From: Streptomyces sp. CG4
GTDB taxonomy: Bacteria; Actinomycetota; Actinomycetes; Streptomycetales; Streptomycetaceae
DNA length: 64,000 bases
Reading direction: 5' to 3'
NCBI RefSeq assembly: GCF_041080655.1
Contig: NZ_CP163525.1
Span: 6,634,001-6,698,000, forward strand
Notes under the pieces: model-generated
Databases searched by the model: none
What the model saw: only the letters and a program-made list of their open reading frames with translations
What the model was told of the DNA's origin: nothing
Position numbers and translations under genes: made by a program
Part shown: positions 41,649 through 49,641 of the stretch, one piece after another
Layout of the letters: each line of letters begins with the position of its first letter
How positions within the stretch are numbered: position 1 is the first letter of the stretch

Positions 41649-42680
41649 CTAGGGGAGGGTAACGACCGTGGCGGCGTAGACGAGACCCGCCCCGAATCCG
41701 ATGACGAGCGCGGTGTCACCGCTCTTCGCCTCCCCGGTCGCCAGAAGCCGCTCCATCGCGAGCGGAATCGAGGCGGCCGAGGTGTTGCCGGTGGTGCGGA
41801 TGTCCCGGGCGACCGTGACATGCTCCGGCAGCTTGAGAGTCTTCACCATCGAGTCGATGATCCGCACATTGGCCTGGTGCGGGATGAAGACGTCGAGTTC
41901 GTCCGGGCTGATCCCGGCCGCGTCCAGCGCCTGCTGCGCGACCTTCGCCATCTCGTACACGGCCCAGCGGAACACCGCCTGGCCCTCCTGCGTGATGGCG
42001 GGGAACTTGATGTTGCCGGCGCTGTCCAGGGGAAGCTCGGACACGTCGCCGACGTGGAACCGGTCCCAGGGGACGGTCTGCTTGATCGTCTCGGACTTGT
42101 CGCCCTCGGAGCCCCACACGGTCGGGCCGATGGCCGGCTCCTGCGAGGGACCGACGACGACCGCGCCGGCGCCGTCACCGAACAGGAAGGCCGTGGCCCG
42201 GTCCTCCAGGTCGGTCAGGTCGCTGAGCCGCTCCACGCCGATGACGAGCACGTACTCGGCGGAACCTTCCACCACCATGCCCTTGGCGAGGGTGAGGCCG
42301 TAGCCGAAGCCCGCGCAGCCTGCCGAGATGTCGAAGGCGGCGGCCTTGTCGGTGCCCAGCTTGTCGGCGATCTCGGTGGCGACGGCCGGGGTCTGGCTGA
42401 AGTGCGACACGGTCGAGACGACGACCGCGCCGATCTGCTCGGCGCCGATGCCCGCGTCCGCGATCGCCTTGCCGGCGGCCTCGATCGACATCGCGGCCAC
42501 CGTCTCCTCGGGACCCGCCCAGTGCCGGGTCTCGATGCCGGAGCGCGAGCGGATCCACTCGTCGGAGGAGTCGATCTTCTCCAGGATCACCTCGTTGGGC
42601 ACCACCCGGGTCGGCCGGTAGCCGCCGACACCGAGGATGCGCGCATACGGGGCGCCCTTGCTGGGCTTGATCTTCGCCAT
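41649..42680 (-). CDS. fabH: 3-oxoacyl-ACP synthase III (FabH)
   Basis: The 343-residue initiating condensing enzyme has the catalytic triad Cys122 (DISAGCAGFGYGL), His268 (IPHQANVRI) and Asn299 (TTGNTSAAS). It condenses a branched or acetyl starter CoA with malonyl-ACP. ATG 42680 is chosen over upstream in-frame codons because the conserved N-terminus (AKIKPSKGAPYARILGVGGY) begins there. It lies 17 bp behind fabD. Confidence 0.97.
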   Translation of the reverse strand: MAKIKPSKGAPYARILGVGGYRPTRVVPNEVILEKIDSSDEWIRSRSGIETRHWAGPEETVAAMSIEAAGKAIADAGIGAEQIGAVVVSTVSHFSQTPAVATEIADKLGTDKAAAFDISAGCAGFGYGLTLAKGMVVEGSAEYVLVIGVERLSDLTDLEDRATAFLFGDGAGAVVVGPSQEPAIGPTVWGSEGDKSETIKQTVPWDRFHVGDVSELPLDSAGNIKFPAITQEGQAVFRWAVYEMAKVAQQALDAAGISPDELDVFIPHQANVRIIDSMVKTLKLPEHVTVARDIRTTGNTSAASIPLAMERLLATGEAKSGDTALVIGFGAGLVYAATVVTLP

Positions 42681-42697
42681 GTACGGCTCCTTAGGCG

Positions 42698-43639
42698 TCA
42701 GGCGTCGACGTGCTCGGTGATGAGCGCGCGGGCCGCGTCGAGGTCGTCGGGGGTCTTCAGGGCCAGCGTCTTGACCCCGGGCAGCGCCCGCTTGGCCAGG
42801 CCGGTCAGCGTGCCGCCCGGGCACAGCTCGATGAGCGCGGTGACGCCCAGCTCCTTGAACGTCTCCATGCACAGGTCCCAGCGCACGGGGTTGGCGACCT
42901 GGCCGACCAGCCGCTCCAGAACCTCGGCGCCGGTCGCGACGGCCCGGCCGTCCTTGTTGGAGACGTAACGGACCTCGGGGTCGGCGGGCGTCAGGTCCGC
43001 GGCGGCCTTGGCCAGCGTCTCGACGGCGGGAGCCATGTGCTCGGTGTGGAAGGCGCCGGCGACCTTCAGCGGGACGACCTTGCGGACGCCCTCGGGCTTG
43101 TCCTCGCTCAGCGCGGCGAGCTGCTCCAGCGTGCCCGCGGCGACGATCTGGCCCGCGCCGTTGATGTTCGCCGGGGTCAGGCCCAGCTTCTCCAGATGTG
43201 CCACGGAGGTCTCGGGGTCGCCGCCGAGCAGCGCCGACATGCCGGTCTCGGTGACGGCGGCGGCTGCGGCCATGGCGAGCCCGCGGGTGCGGACCAGGCG
43301 GACGGCCTCCTCGTCGGGCAGCACCCCGGCCAGCGCGGCGGCGGTGATCTCACCGACGCTGTGCCCGGCGAGGGCACCGACCTTCCGCGGCAGTTCCGCC
43401 GGGTCGTCGAACAGCGTGTGCGCGGACGCCAGTCCGGCCGCGACCAGCAGCGGCTGTGCCACCGCCGTGTCGCGGATCTCCTCCGCGTCCGCCTCGGTGC
43501 CGCAGCGGATCAGGTCGAGCCCCAGGGCGTCGGACCATGCCTCAAGGGCACCGCGGACACCGGGGAGGTCGAGCCAGGGGGTCAGGAAGCCGGGCGTCTG
43601 GGCGCCCTGGCCGGGAGCGACGAGTACGAGCACTCTCAC
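42698..43639 (-). CDS. fabD: malonyl-CoA:ACP transacylase (FabD)
   Basis: The 313-residue protein has the nucleophile Ser94 in GHSVGE, its histidine His198 in GAFHTEHM, and the N-terminal APGQGAQ oxyanion glutamine region. It loads malonate onto AcpP. GTG 43639 and GTG 43633 are both possible starts; the latter gives MLVLVAPGQGAQ. It is first in the operon, 83 bp downstream of the fasR gene on the same strand, where the FasR-controlled promoter should lie. Confidence 0.96.
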   Translation of the reverse strand: MRVLVLVAPGQGAQTPGFLTPWLDLPGVRGALEAWSDALGLDLIRCGTEADAEEIRDTAVAQPLLVAAGLASAHTLFDDPAELPRKVGALAGHSVGEITAAALAGVLPDEEAVRLVRTRGLAMAAAAAVTETGMSALLGGDPETSVAHLEKLGLTPANINGAGQIVAAGTLEQLAALSEDKPEGVRKVVPLKVAGAFHTEHMAPAVETLAKAAADLTPADPEVRYVSNKDGRAVATGAEVLERLVGQVANPVRWDLCMETFKELGVTALIELCPGGTLTGLAKRALPGVKTLALKTPDDLDAARALITEHVDA

Positions 43640-43722
43640 ACTCTCTCTTGGGGACGGCCACGGCCGCCCGTGAGGACAGGGACGAAGAACACGAAGGGCT
43701 TTTGTGGGCCCCCGACAAAACC

Positions 43723-44946
43723 CTATGCCGGGGCCTCACCGTCGGCCAGACGCCCGAGGATGAGCGCGATCCGCAGTGTGAACGCGGATCGTACATCCGA
43801 TGGCGACCAGCCGGTGACGTCAGTCACACGTCGAAGCCGGTAGCGCACGGTGTTCGGGTGAACGAAGAGCATCCGGGCGGCGCCTTCCAGGCTGCTCGCC
43901 TGCTCGAGGTAGACGCTCAGCGTTTCGAGGAGTGCCGAGCCCGCCTCCTCCAGCGGTCTGTAGATCTCCTCCACCAGTTGCTCGCGGGCACTCGGATCGC
44001 CCGCGATCGCCCGCTCCGGCAGCAGATCGTCCGCCAGCACCGGCCGCGGCGCGTCCTGCCAGGCCGAACACGCCTTCAGACCCGCGGCGGCGGCCTGCGC
44101 GGACCGCGTGGCGGCCAGCAGATCCGGTACGACGGGCCCCGCGACCACCGGCCCGGCGGCGAAGGGCCCGATCAGCGACTTGGCGACGGCGAGCGGATTG
44201 GCGCTGCCGCCCGCGATGACGACGAGCCGGTCCCCGAGCACACCGGTGAGCACCTGCAGCTTGGCATGCCGGGCGGCCCGCCGGATCGCCTCGACGGTCA
44301 GCTCGCTGTCCCCGTCGGGCGCGGTCCCGAGCACGACACACACATGCTCGGGCGAGTTCCACCCGAGGGCGGCGGCCCGGCTGACGGCTCCTTCGTCGGC
44401 CTCCCCGCTCAGTACGGCGTTCACGACGAGGGACTCCAGCCGCGCGTCCCAGGCACCGCGTGCCTCGGCGGCCTGCGCGTACACCTGCGCGGTGGCGAAG
44501 GCGATCTCCCGGGCGTAGACGAGCAGCGCCTCGCGCAGCACGCTCTCGTCACCGGGGGCGGCCACCTCGTCGATGGCGCTCTCCATGACCTCGATGGTGG
44601 TCCGCACCATCTCCACGGTCTGCCGCAGCGTGATGGCCCGGGTCAGCTCGCGCGGCGCGGTCCCGAACACATCGGTGGAGATCGCCTGCGGGGCGTCCGG
44701 GTGCCGGAACCACTCGGTGAAGGCCGCGATGCCCGCCTGGGCCACGAGCCCGATCCAGGAGCGGTTCTCCGGGGGCATGGCCCGGTACCACGGCAGGGTC
44801 TCGTCCATGCGCGCGATGGCCTGCGCGGCGAGGGACCCGGAGGACTTCTCCAGCCGCTTCAGGGTCGCGGCGTGCGGGTGGACGTCGTGTGTGCGTGCGT
44901 GGTGATCGGCGTGGGGTTCGCTGCTGCGGGATTCGGGTTCGGGCAC
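43723..44946 (-). CDS. fasR: PucR-family regulator of fatty acid synthesis (FasR-like)
   Basis: The 407-residue protein has a central regulatory region (RELTRAITLRQTVEMVRTTIEVME, then LGWNSPEHVCVVLGTAPDG) and a C-terminal PucR-type helix-turn-helix (SSLEGAARMLFVHPNTVRYRLRRVTDVTGWSP). Position directly upstream of fabD-fabH-acpP-fabF matches the Streptomyces activator FasR, which is needed for normal expression of this operon. ATG 44946 precedes an acidic, His-rich N-terminus. The ligand is not evident from sequence. Confidence 0.9.
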   Translation of the reverse strand: MPEPESRSSEPHADHHARTHDVHPHAATLKRLEKSSGSLAAQAIARMDETLPWYRAMPPENRSWIGLVAQAGIAAFTEWFRHPDAPQAISTDVFGTAPRELTRAITLRQTVEMVRTTIEVMESAIDEVAAPGDESVLREALLVYAREIAFATAQVYAQAAEARGAWDARLESLVVNAVLSGEADEGAVSRAAALGWNSPEHVCVVLGTAPDGDSELTVEAIRRAARHAKLQVLTGVLGDRLVVIAGGSANPLAVAKSLIGPFAAGPVVAGPVVPDLLAATRSAQAAAAGLKACSAWQDAPRPVLADDLLPERAIAGDPSAREQLVEEIYRPLEEAGSALLETLSVYLEQASSLEGAARMLFVHPNTVRYRLRRVTDVTGWSPSDVRSAFTLRIALILGRLADGEAPA

Positions 44947-45026
44947 GGGGACAAGACTGCCTTATCCGGACGCCGACGTGCGTCGCCGGGTCAGGGGTGC
45001 GGGGGCTGCCCGGTGCCGCGCGGGTC

Positions 45027-45032
45027 TACGGT
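45027..45032 (+). promoter_or_regulatory. -10 box close to the pirin start
   Basis: TACGGT lies 7 nt before an in-frame GTG at 45040 and 10 nt before the ATG at 45043. A leaderless transcript beginning at the GTG would fit the pattern seen at other genes here. Confidence 0.4.
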
Positions 45033-45042
45033 GGTGCGCGTG

Positions 45043-45696
45043 ATGGACGTACGGCGCGCCGGTGAGCGCTACCCCGGGGGCGATGCGGAGGCCGGGATCG
45101 CCTCCTGGCACGCCTTCTCCTTCGGGCCGCACTACGACCCGGACAACCTGCGCTTCGGCGCGATGATCGCCTGCAACGAGGAGCGGCTCGCGCCCGGCGC
45201 CGGTTTCGACGAACACCCGCACAGCCACACCGAGATCGTCACCTGGGTGGTCGAGGGCGAGCTGACCCACCGCGACTCCGCCGGCCACGAGACCCGGGTA
45301 CGCCCCGGCGACGTCCAGCGCCTCAGCTCGGCCGCGGGCGTCCGCCACGTGGAGCGCAACGACGGCTCGTCGCCGCTCACCTTCCTCCAGATGTGGCTGG
45401 CCCCACGGGACCCCGGCGGGGTGCCGTCGTACGAGATCGTTCCCGGCATCGCCGACTCCACGCCGTACGCGGTACCGGCGGCGGGCGCGATGCTCCACGT
45501 CCGCCGCCTGGCCCGCGGCGAGCGGACGGCCGTGCCGGACGCGGCGTACGTGTACGTGCACGTGGTCCGGGGTGCCGTCCGGCTGGCCGGCGAGGACCTG
45601 GGTGCGGGCGACTCGGCCCGGATCACGGGTGCGGTTGGGTTGGAGGCGGTGGGGGTGGCGGCGACGGAGCTGTTGGTGTGGGAGATGGGGGTGTAG
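45043..45696 (+). CDS. pirin family cupin protein
   Basis: The 217-residue bicupin has the metal-site histidines in GFDEHPHSHTEIVTWVVEGELTHRDS (His58, His60, His62 region) and the pirin pattern RFGAMIACNEERLAPGAGF. Pirins bind iron; bacterial members vary between quercetinase activity and enzyme-regulating roles, including an inhibitor of pyruvate dehydrogenase E1 in one described case. Here pdhE1 (aceE) is about 8 kb away, so a link is possible but unproven. GTG 45040 is an alternative start if the transcript is leaderless. Confidence 0.88.
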   Translation: MDVRRAGERYPGGDAEAGIASWHAFSFGPHYDPDNLRFGAMIACNEERLAPGAGFDEHPHSHTEIVTWVVEGELTHRDSAGHETRVRPGDVQRLSSAAGVRHVERNDGSSPLTFLQMWLAPRDPGGVPSYEIVPGIADSTPYAVPAAGAMLHVRRLARGERTAVPDAAYVYVHVVRGAVRLAGEDLGAGDSARITGAVGLEAVGVAATELLVWEMGV

Positions 45697-45704
45697 GGGC
45701 CGTC

Positions 45705-45780
45705 GTTCGGCTGCGGCCCGGTGGGGGTTGATCGCGCCCACGCGGCGGAGCCGCACATCGATACGGCCCCGCGCCCCTGG
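45705..45780. repeat. dispersed element A, copy 2 (inverted)
   Basis: Read on the minus strand it gives CCAGGGGCGCGGGGCC, then GATGTGCGGCTCCGCCGCG, GGGCGCGATCAACCCCCACC and GGGCCGCAGCC, the same order of blocks as 26625-26700. It lies between the convergent pirin and serine hydrolase genes. Confidence 0.75.
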
Positions 45781-45833
45781 AGAGCCGCAGCCGCCGCACT
45801 CGTCAGCGCCCCACCTGCGCATCCCCGCCGGCG

Positions 45834-46664
45834 TCAGCTCCGCAGCTCCGCGAGCACCCCGTCCGTGAACACCGGCCACGCCTCGATCGCCCAGGGCCCG
45901 AACGCCCGGTCCGCCAGGGCGACCGCGGCGACTCCCGCGACCGGGTCGATCCACAGGAACGTACCGGACTGCCCGAAGTGCCCGAAGGTGCGCGGGGAGG
46001 ACGAACTCCCCGTCCAGTGCGGTGACTTGGCGTCGCGGATCTCGAAGCCCAACCCCCAGTCGTTCGGGTTCTGGTGCCCGTACCCCGGCAGCACCCCCTT
46101 CGTCCCCGGGTACTGCACGGTCATCGCCTCCGCGACCGTCCGCGGATCCAGCAGCCGCGGCGCCTGCACCTCCGCCGCGAACAGCAGCAGGTCGGCCACC
46201 GTGGACACGCCGTCCTTCGCCGGGGAGCCCGCCAGCGACGTGGCCGTCATGCCCAGCGGCTCCAGCACCGCCTGCCGCAGATACTCCGCGAAGGGAATGT
46301 CCGTGGCCTTGGCGATGTGGTCGCCGAGCTGCTCGAACCCGGCGTTGGAGTACAGCCGCCGCTCCCCGGGCGGAGCCGTCACCCGGTGCTCGTCGAAGGC
46401 CAGCCCGGAGGCGTGCGCGAGCAGATGGCGGACGGTCGCACCGGGCGGCCCGGCCGGCTCGTCCAGCTCGATCGCGCCCTCCTCGTACGCGACGAGCGCC
46501 GCGTAGGCCGCCAGCGGCTTGGTGACCGAGGCGAGCGGAAAGCGGTGCCCGGCGGGGCCGTGCGTCCCGAGGACGGTCCCGTCGGCTCGTACGACGCCCG
46601 CCGCGGCGGTGGGGACGGGCCACTTCTCGATCGACGCCAGGCTCGTCAAGCTGTTCAACGACAT
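45834..46664 (-). CDS. beta-lactamase-fold serine hydrolase
   Basis: The 276-residue protein has no export signal. Its SxxK motif is SVTK in FPLASVTKPLAAYAAL, its YxN motif is YSNAGF, and a late HFGQSGTF replaces KTG. This is a penicillin-binding-protein-like fold of the small class C group, with esterase or peptidase activity likely. ATG 46664 matches the conserved N-terminus. The next gene upstream on the same strand (GNAT) ends 19 bp away, so the two may be co-transcribed. Confidence 0.9.
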   Translation of the reverse strand: MSLNSLTSLASIEKWPVPTAAAGVVRADGTVLGTHGPAGHRFPLASVTKPLAAYAALVAYEEGAIELDEPAGPPGATVRHLLAHASGLAFDEHRVTAPPGERRLYSNAGFEQLGDHIAKATDIPFAEYLRQAVLEPLGMTATSLAGSPAKDGVSTVADLLLFAAEVQAPRLLDPRTVAEAMTVQYPGTKGVLPGYGHQNPNDWGLGFEIRDAKSPHWTGSSSSPRTFGHFGQSGTFLWIDPVAGVAAVALADRAFGPWAIEAWPVFTDGVLAELRS

Positions 46665-46683
46665 GGTGCCGAGCCTATGCGGC

Positions 46684-47151
46684 TCACAGCAGCAGCCGCA
46701 TCGACGGGTCGGGATCGCGGGTGAAGCCGAGCGAGGCGTACAGCGGTTCGGCCGCGGGGGAGGCGTTGAGCAGCACATGCCCGGCGCCCCGCTCCCGGAA
46801 CCAGCCCAGCAGCTCCTCCATGCAGGCACGCGCGTACCCGCGGCGCCGGGCGTCCGGGTCGGTCGCCACGCTGAACACGTACCCGACCCGCCCGTGCGGA
46901 TTGCCGGCCCTCCCGATCCGGTACTCCAGCGTCCCGGCCACCAGCGCGGCCAGCGCCCCCGGCCGGTCCGGATGGTCCACGACGAAGGCCGCGAAGTCCC
47001 CCTCGGCCCCGGCGAGCCGCTCCCGCAGCGTCGGCAGGGACTCGGTGTGCCAGTCGGTCGGCCCGCCGCCCCGGATCGCGTCGAGCATGATCTGCCGCAG
47101 GCGCAGCAGTTCACCGGCATCCTCGGGCAGGGCCCTGCGTACAAGACTCAT
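46684..47151 (-). CDS. GNAT family N-acetyltransferase
   Basis: The protein has 155 residues from ATG 47151 (MSLVRRALPEDAGELLRLRQ). The acetyl-CoA loop reads VATDPDARRRGYARACMEEL, followed by NASPAAEPLYASLGF, typical of GNAT enzymes; the substrate is not evident. A TAGCGT box (minus strand, 47164-47159) lies 7 nt before the ATG, indicating a leaderless transcript. A GTG at 47160 is a less likely start. It is divergent from merR. Confidence 0.88.
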   Translation of the reverse strand: MSLVRRALPEDAGELLRLRQIMLDAIRGGGPTDWHTESLPTLRERLAGAEGDFAAFVVDHPDRPGALAALVAGTLEYRIGRAGNPHGRVGYVFSVATDPDARRRGYARACMEELLGWFRERGAGHVLLNASPAAEPLYASLGFTRDPDPSMRLLL

Positions 47152-47210
47152 GCGCGGCACGCTAATCCCGTGCCCGGCCCCGCGTCCTGCGGATTTCTTA
47201 CCGGACCCGC

Positions 47211-47241
47211 TTGCTTGGAGTGCACTCCAAGGTCATAGCGT
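47211..47241 (+). promoter_or_regulatory. MerR-type promoter with 19-bp spacer and palindromic operator
   Basis: TTGCTT (47211-47216) and TAGCGT (47236-47241) are 19 bp apart, the long spacing typical of MerR-controlled promoters. The perfect 18-nt palindrome CTTGGAGTGCACTCCAAG (47214-47231) fills the spacer. The ATG of merR lies 7 nt after the -10 box. Confidence 0.85.
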
Positions 47242-47248
47242 GGAGGTC

Positions 47249-47713
47249 ATGACGGTGATGCAGACCACGCCAGCGGACACCGCACGCACGGCCCCCGCCG
47301 ACATCTGCTCCGCCCCGCCCAGACGCCATCCGCGACCCGACGGCCAGGACCGCTACACGATCAGCGAGGTCGTCGCGTTCACCGGCCTCACCGCGCACAC
47401 CCTGCGCTGGTACGAGCGGATCGGCCTGATGCCGCACGTCGACCGCTCGCACACCGGCCAGCGGCGCTACAGCAACCGCGACCTGGACTGGCTGGACTTC
47501 GTGACCAAGCTGCGGCTGACCGGCATGCCGGTGGCCGACATGGTCCGGTACGCGGAGCTGGTCCGGGAGGGCGAGAGCACCTACGGGGAGCGGCAGGCCC
47601 TGCTGGAGTCGACCCGCCAGGACGTGCTGAACAGGATCGCCGAACTGCGGGACACGCTCGCCGTACTCGACCGGAAGATCAGTTTCTACGCGATGGAGGG
47701 GACCACGCGATGA
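47249..47713 (+). CDS. MerR family regulator (autoregulated)
   Basis: The 154-residue protein has an N-terminal extension of about 35 residues before the winged helix RYTISEVVAFTGLTAHTLRWYERIGLM. A wing (SHTGQRRYSNRDLDWLDFV) and a dimerising coiled helix (LESTRQDVLNRIAELRDTLAVLDRKI) follow. No cysteine pair for metal binding is seen, so an organic or redox-related ligand is likelier. The leaderless ATG at 47249 is supported by the -10 box 7 nt upstream. It controls itself and the coupled aldo/keto reductase (ATGA overlap). Confidence 0.92.
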   Translation: MTVMQTTPADTARTAPADICSAPPRRHPRPDGQDRYTISEVVAFTGLTAHTLRWYERIGLMPHVDRSHTGQRRYSNRDLDWLDFVTKLRLTGMPVADMVRYAELVREGESTYGERQALLESTRQDVLNRIAELRDTLAVLDRKISFYAMEGTTR

Positions 47714-48726
47714 CCGACGCCAGGATTGCGACGGTACGGCTGGGCGAGGGCGGACCGGAGGTCGGCGTACAGGGCCTCGGCTGCATGGGCATGAGCTTCG
47801 CGTACGGCCCCACGGACGCCGGCCAGGCCCGCGCCGCGCTGGAGCGGGCGCTGGAGCTGGGCGTGACGCTGTACGACACGGCGGACGCCTACGGCGCGGG
47901 GGAGAACGAGCGGTTCCTGTCCCCGTTCTTCAAGGCCCACCGCGACGAGGTGGTCATCGCCACCAAATTCGCCCTGTCGATCCCCGAGGACGACCCGGCC
48001 AAGCGGATCATCCGCAACGACGCGCCGTACATCCGGGAGGCCGTCGAGGCCAGCCTGCGTCGGCTCGACGTCGAGGCGATCGACCTCTACTACATGCACC
48101 GCCGCGATCCGGACGTCCCCATAGAGGAGACCGTCGGCACGATGGCGGAGCTGGTCCGCGAGGGCAAGGTCAAGCACCTCGGGCTGAGCGAGGTCACCGC
48201 CGACGAGCTGCGCGCCGCGCACGCCGTGCACCCGATCGCGGCCGTGCAGTCGGAGTGGTCCCTGTTCAGCCGGGACATCGAGGCGAAGGTCGTACCGGCC
48301 GCGCGTGACCTGGGCGTCGCCCTGGTGCCGTACTCGCCGCTCGGCCGCGGCTTCCTCACCGGTGCCTTCACCCACGCCGAACAGGAGCTCACGGCCGACG
48401 ACTTCCGTCGTCAGCAGCCCCGCTTCACCGGTGCCAACGCGGACGCCAACGCGGCCCTCCTGGAGCCCCTGCGCGCGATCGCCGCGGCCCACGACGCCAC
48501 TCCCGGCCAGATCGCCCTGGCCTGGGTGCAGCAGCGCGCCACGATCGACGCCCTCCCGGTCGTCCCGATCCCGGGCACCCGCAAGCCGGGCCGTGTGACG
48601 GAGAACGTGGCGGCGACGGCCATCACCCTCACCGCCGGGGAACTCGCCCGACTGGAGCCCCTCGCGGCCAAGGTGGCGGGCGACCGGTACGCGGACATGA
48701 CCTTCACCTCCGCGGGCAGGGAGTGA
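47710..48726 (+). CDS. aldo/keto reductase
   Basis: The 338-residue NADPH-dependent barrel enzyme has the catalytic tetrad Asp56 and Tyr61 (LYDTADAYG), Lys86 (VIATKF) and His130 (LYYMHRRDPDVPIEET). It belongs to the AKR13-type oxidoreductases acting on aldehydes or quinone-like compounds. The ATG overlaps the merR stop (ATGA, 47710-47713), so it is translationally coupled to its regulator; such pairs usually respond to electrophile or aldehyde stress. Its TGA stop abuts the stop of the convergent DUF4429 gene. Confidence 0.95.
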   Translation: MTDARIATVRLGEGGPEVGVQGLGCMGMSFAYGPTDAGQARAALERALELGVTLYDTADAYGAGENERFLSPFFKAHRDEVVIATKFALSIPEDDPAKRIIRNDAPYIREAVEASLRRLDVEAIDLYYMHRRDPDVPIEETVGTMAELVREGKVKHLGLSEVTADELRAAHAVHPIAAVQSEWSLFSRDIEAKVVPAARDLGVALVPYSPLGRGFLTGAFTHAEQELTADDFRRQQPRFTGANADANAALLEPLRAIAAAHDATPGQIALAWVQQRATIDALPVVPIPGTRKPGRVTENVAATAITLTAGELARLEPLAAKVAGDRYADMTFTSAGRE

Positions 48727-49575
48727 CTACAGCTCCGCCAGCAACTCGGCCTTCTTGGAGGAGAACTCCTCATCGGTGACCAGCCCGGCCTGATGCAACT
48801 CCCCGAGATGCCTGATCCGTTCGGCGATGTCGGCGGGGTCGCGGCGTGACGGGGCCGGGACCACCGGTACCGGCCCCCGCGTGCGCACGGCGGCCAGCAC
48901 CGCCGCGGCGAACGGCAGCGACTCGTGCACCGGCCCGTACCCCAGCCCGAAGACGACGGCCGCCGGATCCTGATCGGCCGCCACGGCCGCCGCCGAGTCG
49001 GCCGAGCGCCGGATCAGCCGCAGGTGCCCCTCGAACACCTCCGGCGACCGCCACTCCACCCCGCTCAGGTCGGCGACCGCGAAGCTCTGGTCGCCGGCCT
49101 TCCACTTCGCCGACGACGCCCCCGTCCACGACCAGCGGAACTGCACGGACGTACCGTCGAAGCTCGCCTTCCCGTCGTACGCCTTGAAGTGCAGCGGCGC
49201 CTCGGGCGCGGCCACCAGATGGTGGTCGGCGGGCCCGGACTCGGTCAACAGGCCCTTCAGGTCGTCCGCGTAGTACTCGGCGAGCGTCTCCCGTTCGGCC
49301 GGCAGCACCAGACGGTACGGATCGGAGCCCTCCTTCAGCTGCCCGCCCGCGGCCTCCAGCAGCGGATCGGCGCCGACGCGCGGCAGCAGTCGCAGGACGA
49401 CGGTGCCGCGCTTGCCCGGGGAGAGTGTCACGCCCTCGACCGCGGACAGCGGGATCCGCCGTTCCCCGAGCGCCTGGAACAGCTTCGGTGTTCGAATCCC
49501 CCGTTCGTAACGGATGAGCACGGAGTCGGACTCGAACTCCCAGACGGCATGAAAACCCGCCAGTACGTCACCCAT
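48727..49575 (-). CDS. DUF4429 protein with SHOCT C-terminus
   Basis: The 282-residue protein has two beta-rich DUF4429/PH-like units (AGFHAVWEFESDSVLIRYERG and PLHFKAYDGKASFDGTSVQFRWSW). The C-terminal 33 residues, DIAERIRHLGELHQAGLVTDEEFSSKKAELLAEL, are a clear SHOCT helix pair, typically an oligomerisation or docking motif. No enzyme residues are seen. A -10 box TACGAT lies exactly 7 nt before ATG 49575, so it is probably leaderless. Confidence 0.88.
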   Translation of the reverse strand: MGDVLAGFHAVWEFESDSVLIRYERGIRTPKLFQALGERRIPLSAVEGVTLSPGKRGTVVLRLLPRVGADPLLEAAGGQLKEGSDPYRLVLPAERETLAEYYADDLKGLLTESGPADHHLVAAPEAPLHFKAYDGKASFDGTSVQFRWSWTGASSAKWKAGDQSFAVADLSGVEWRSPEVFEGHLRLIRRSADSAAAVAADQDPAAVVFGLGYGPVHESLPFAAAVLAAVRTRGPVPVVPAPSRRDPADIAERIRHLGELHQAGLVTDEEFSSKKAELLAEL

Positions 49576-49582
49576 GCGGCTC

Positions 49583-49588
49583 ATCGTA
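49583..49588 (-). promoter_or_regulatory. -10 box of leaderless DUF4429 transcript
   Basis: TACGAT on the minus strand is followed by 7 nt and the ATG at 49575. No ribosome-binding site lies between. Confidence 0.55.
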
Positions 49589-49641
49589 TGCGGCACGTGC
49601 TCCTCCGTCGCCACCCGCGCAGACCGCACTTCCTGCTGTTT

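Noticed and set aside
39435..42968. Very long plus-strand frame over fabF, acpP and fabH
   Set aside because: Crosses several well-defined minus-strand genes; a GC-bias artefact.
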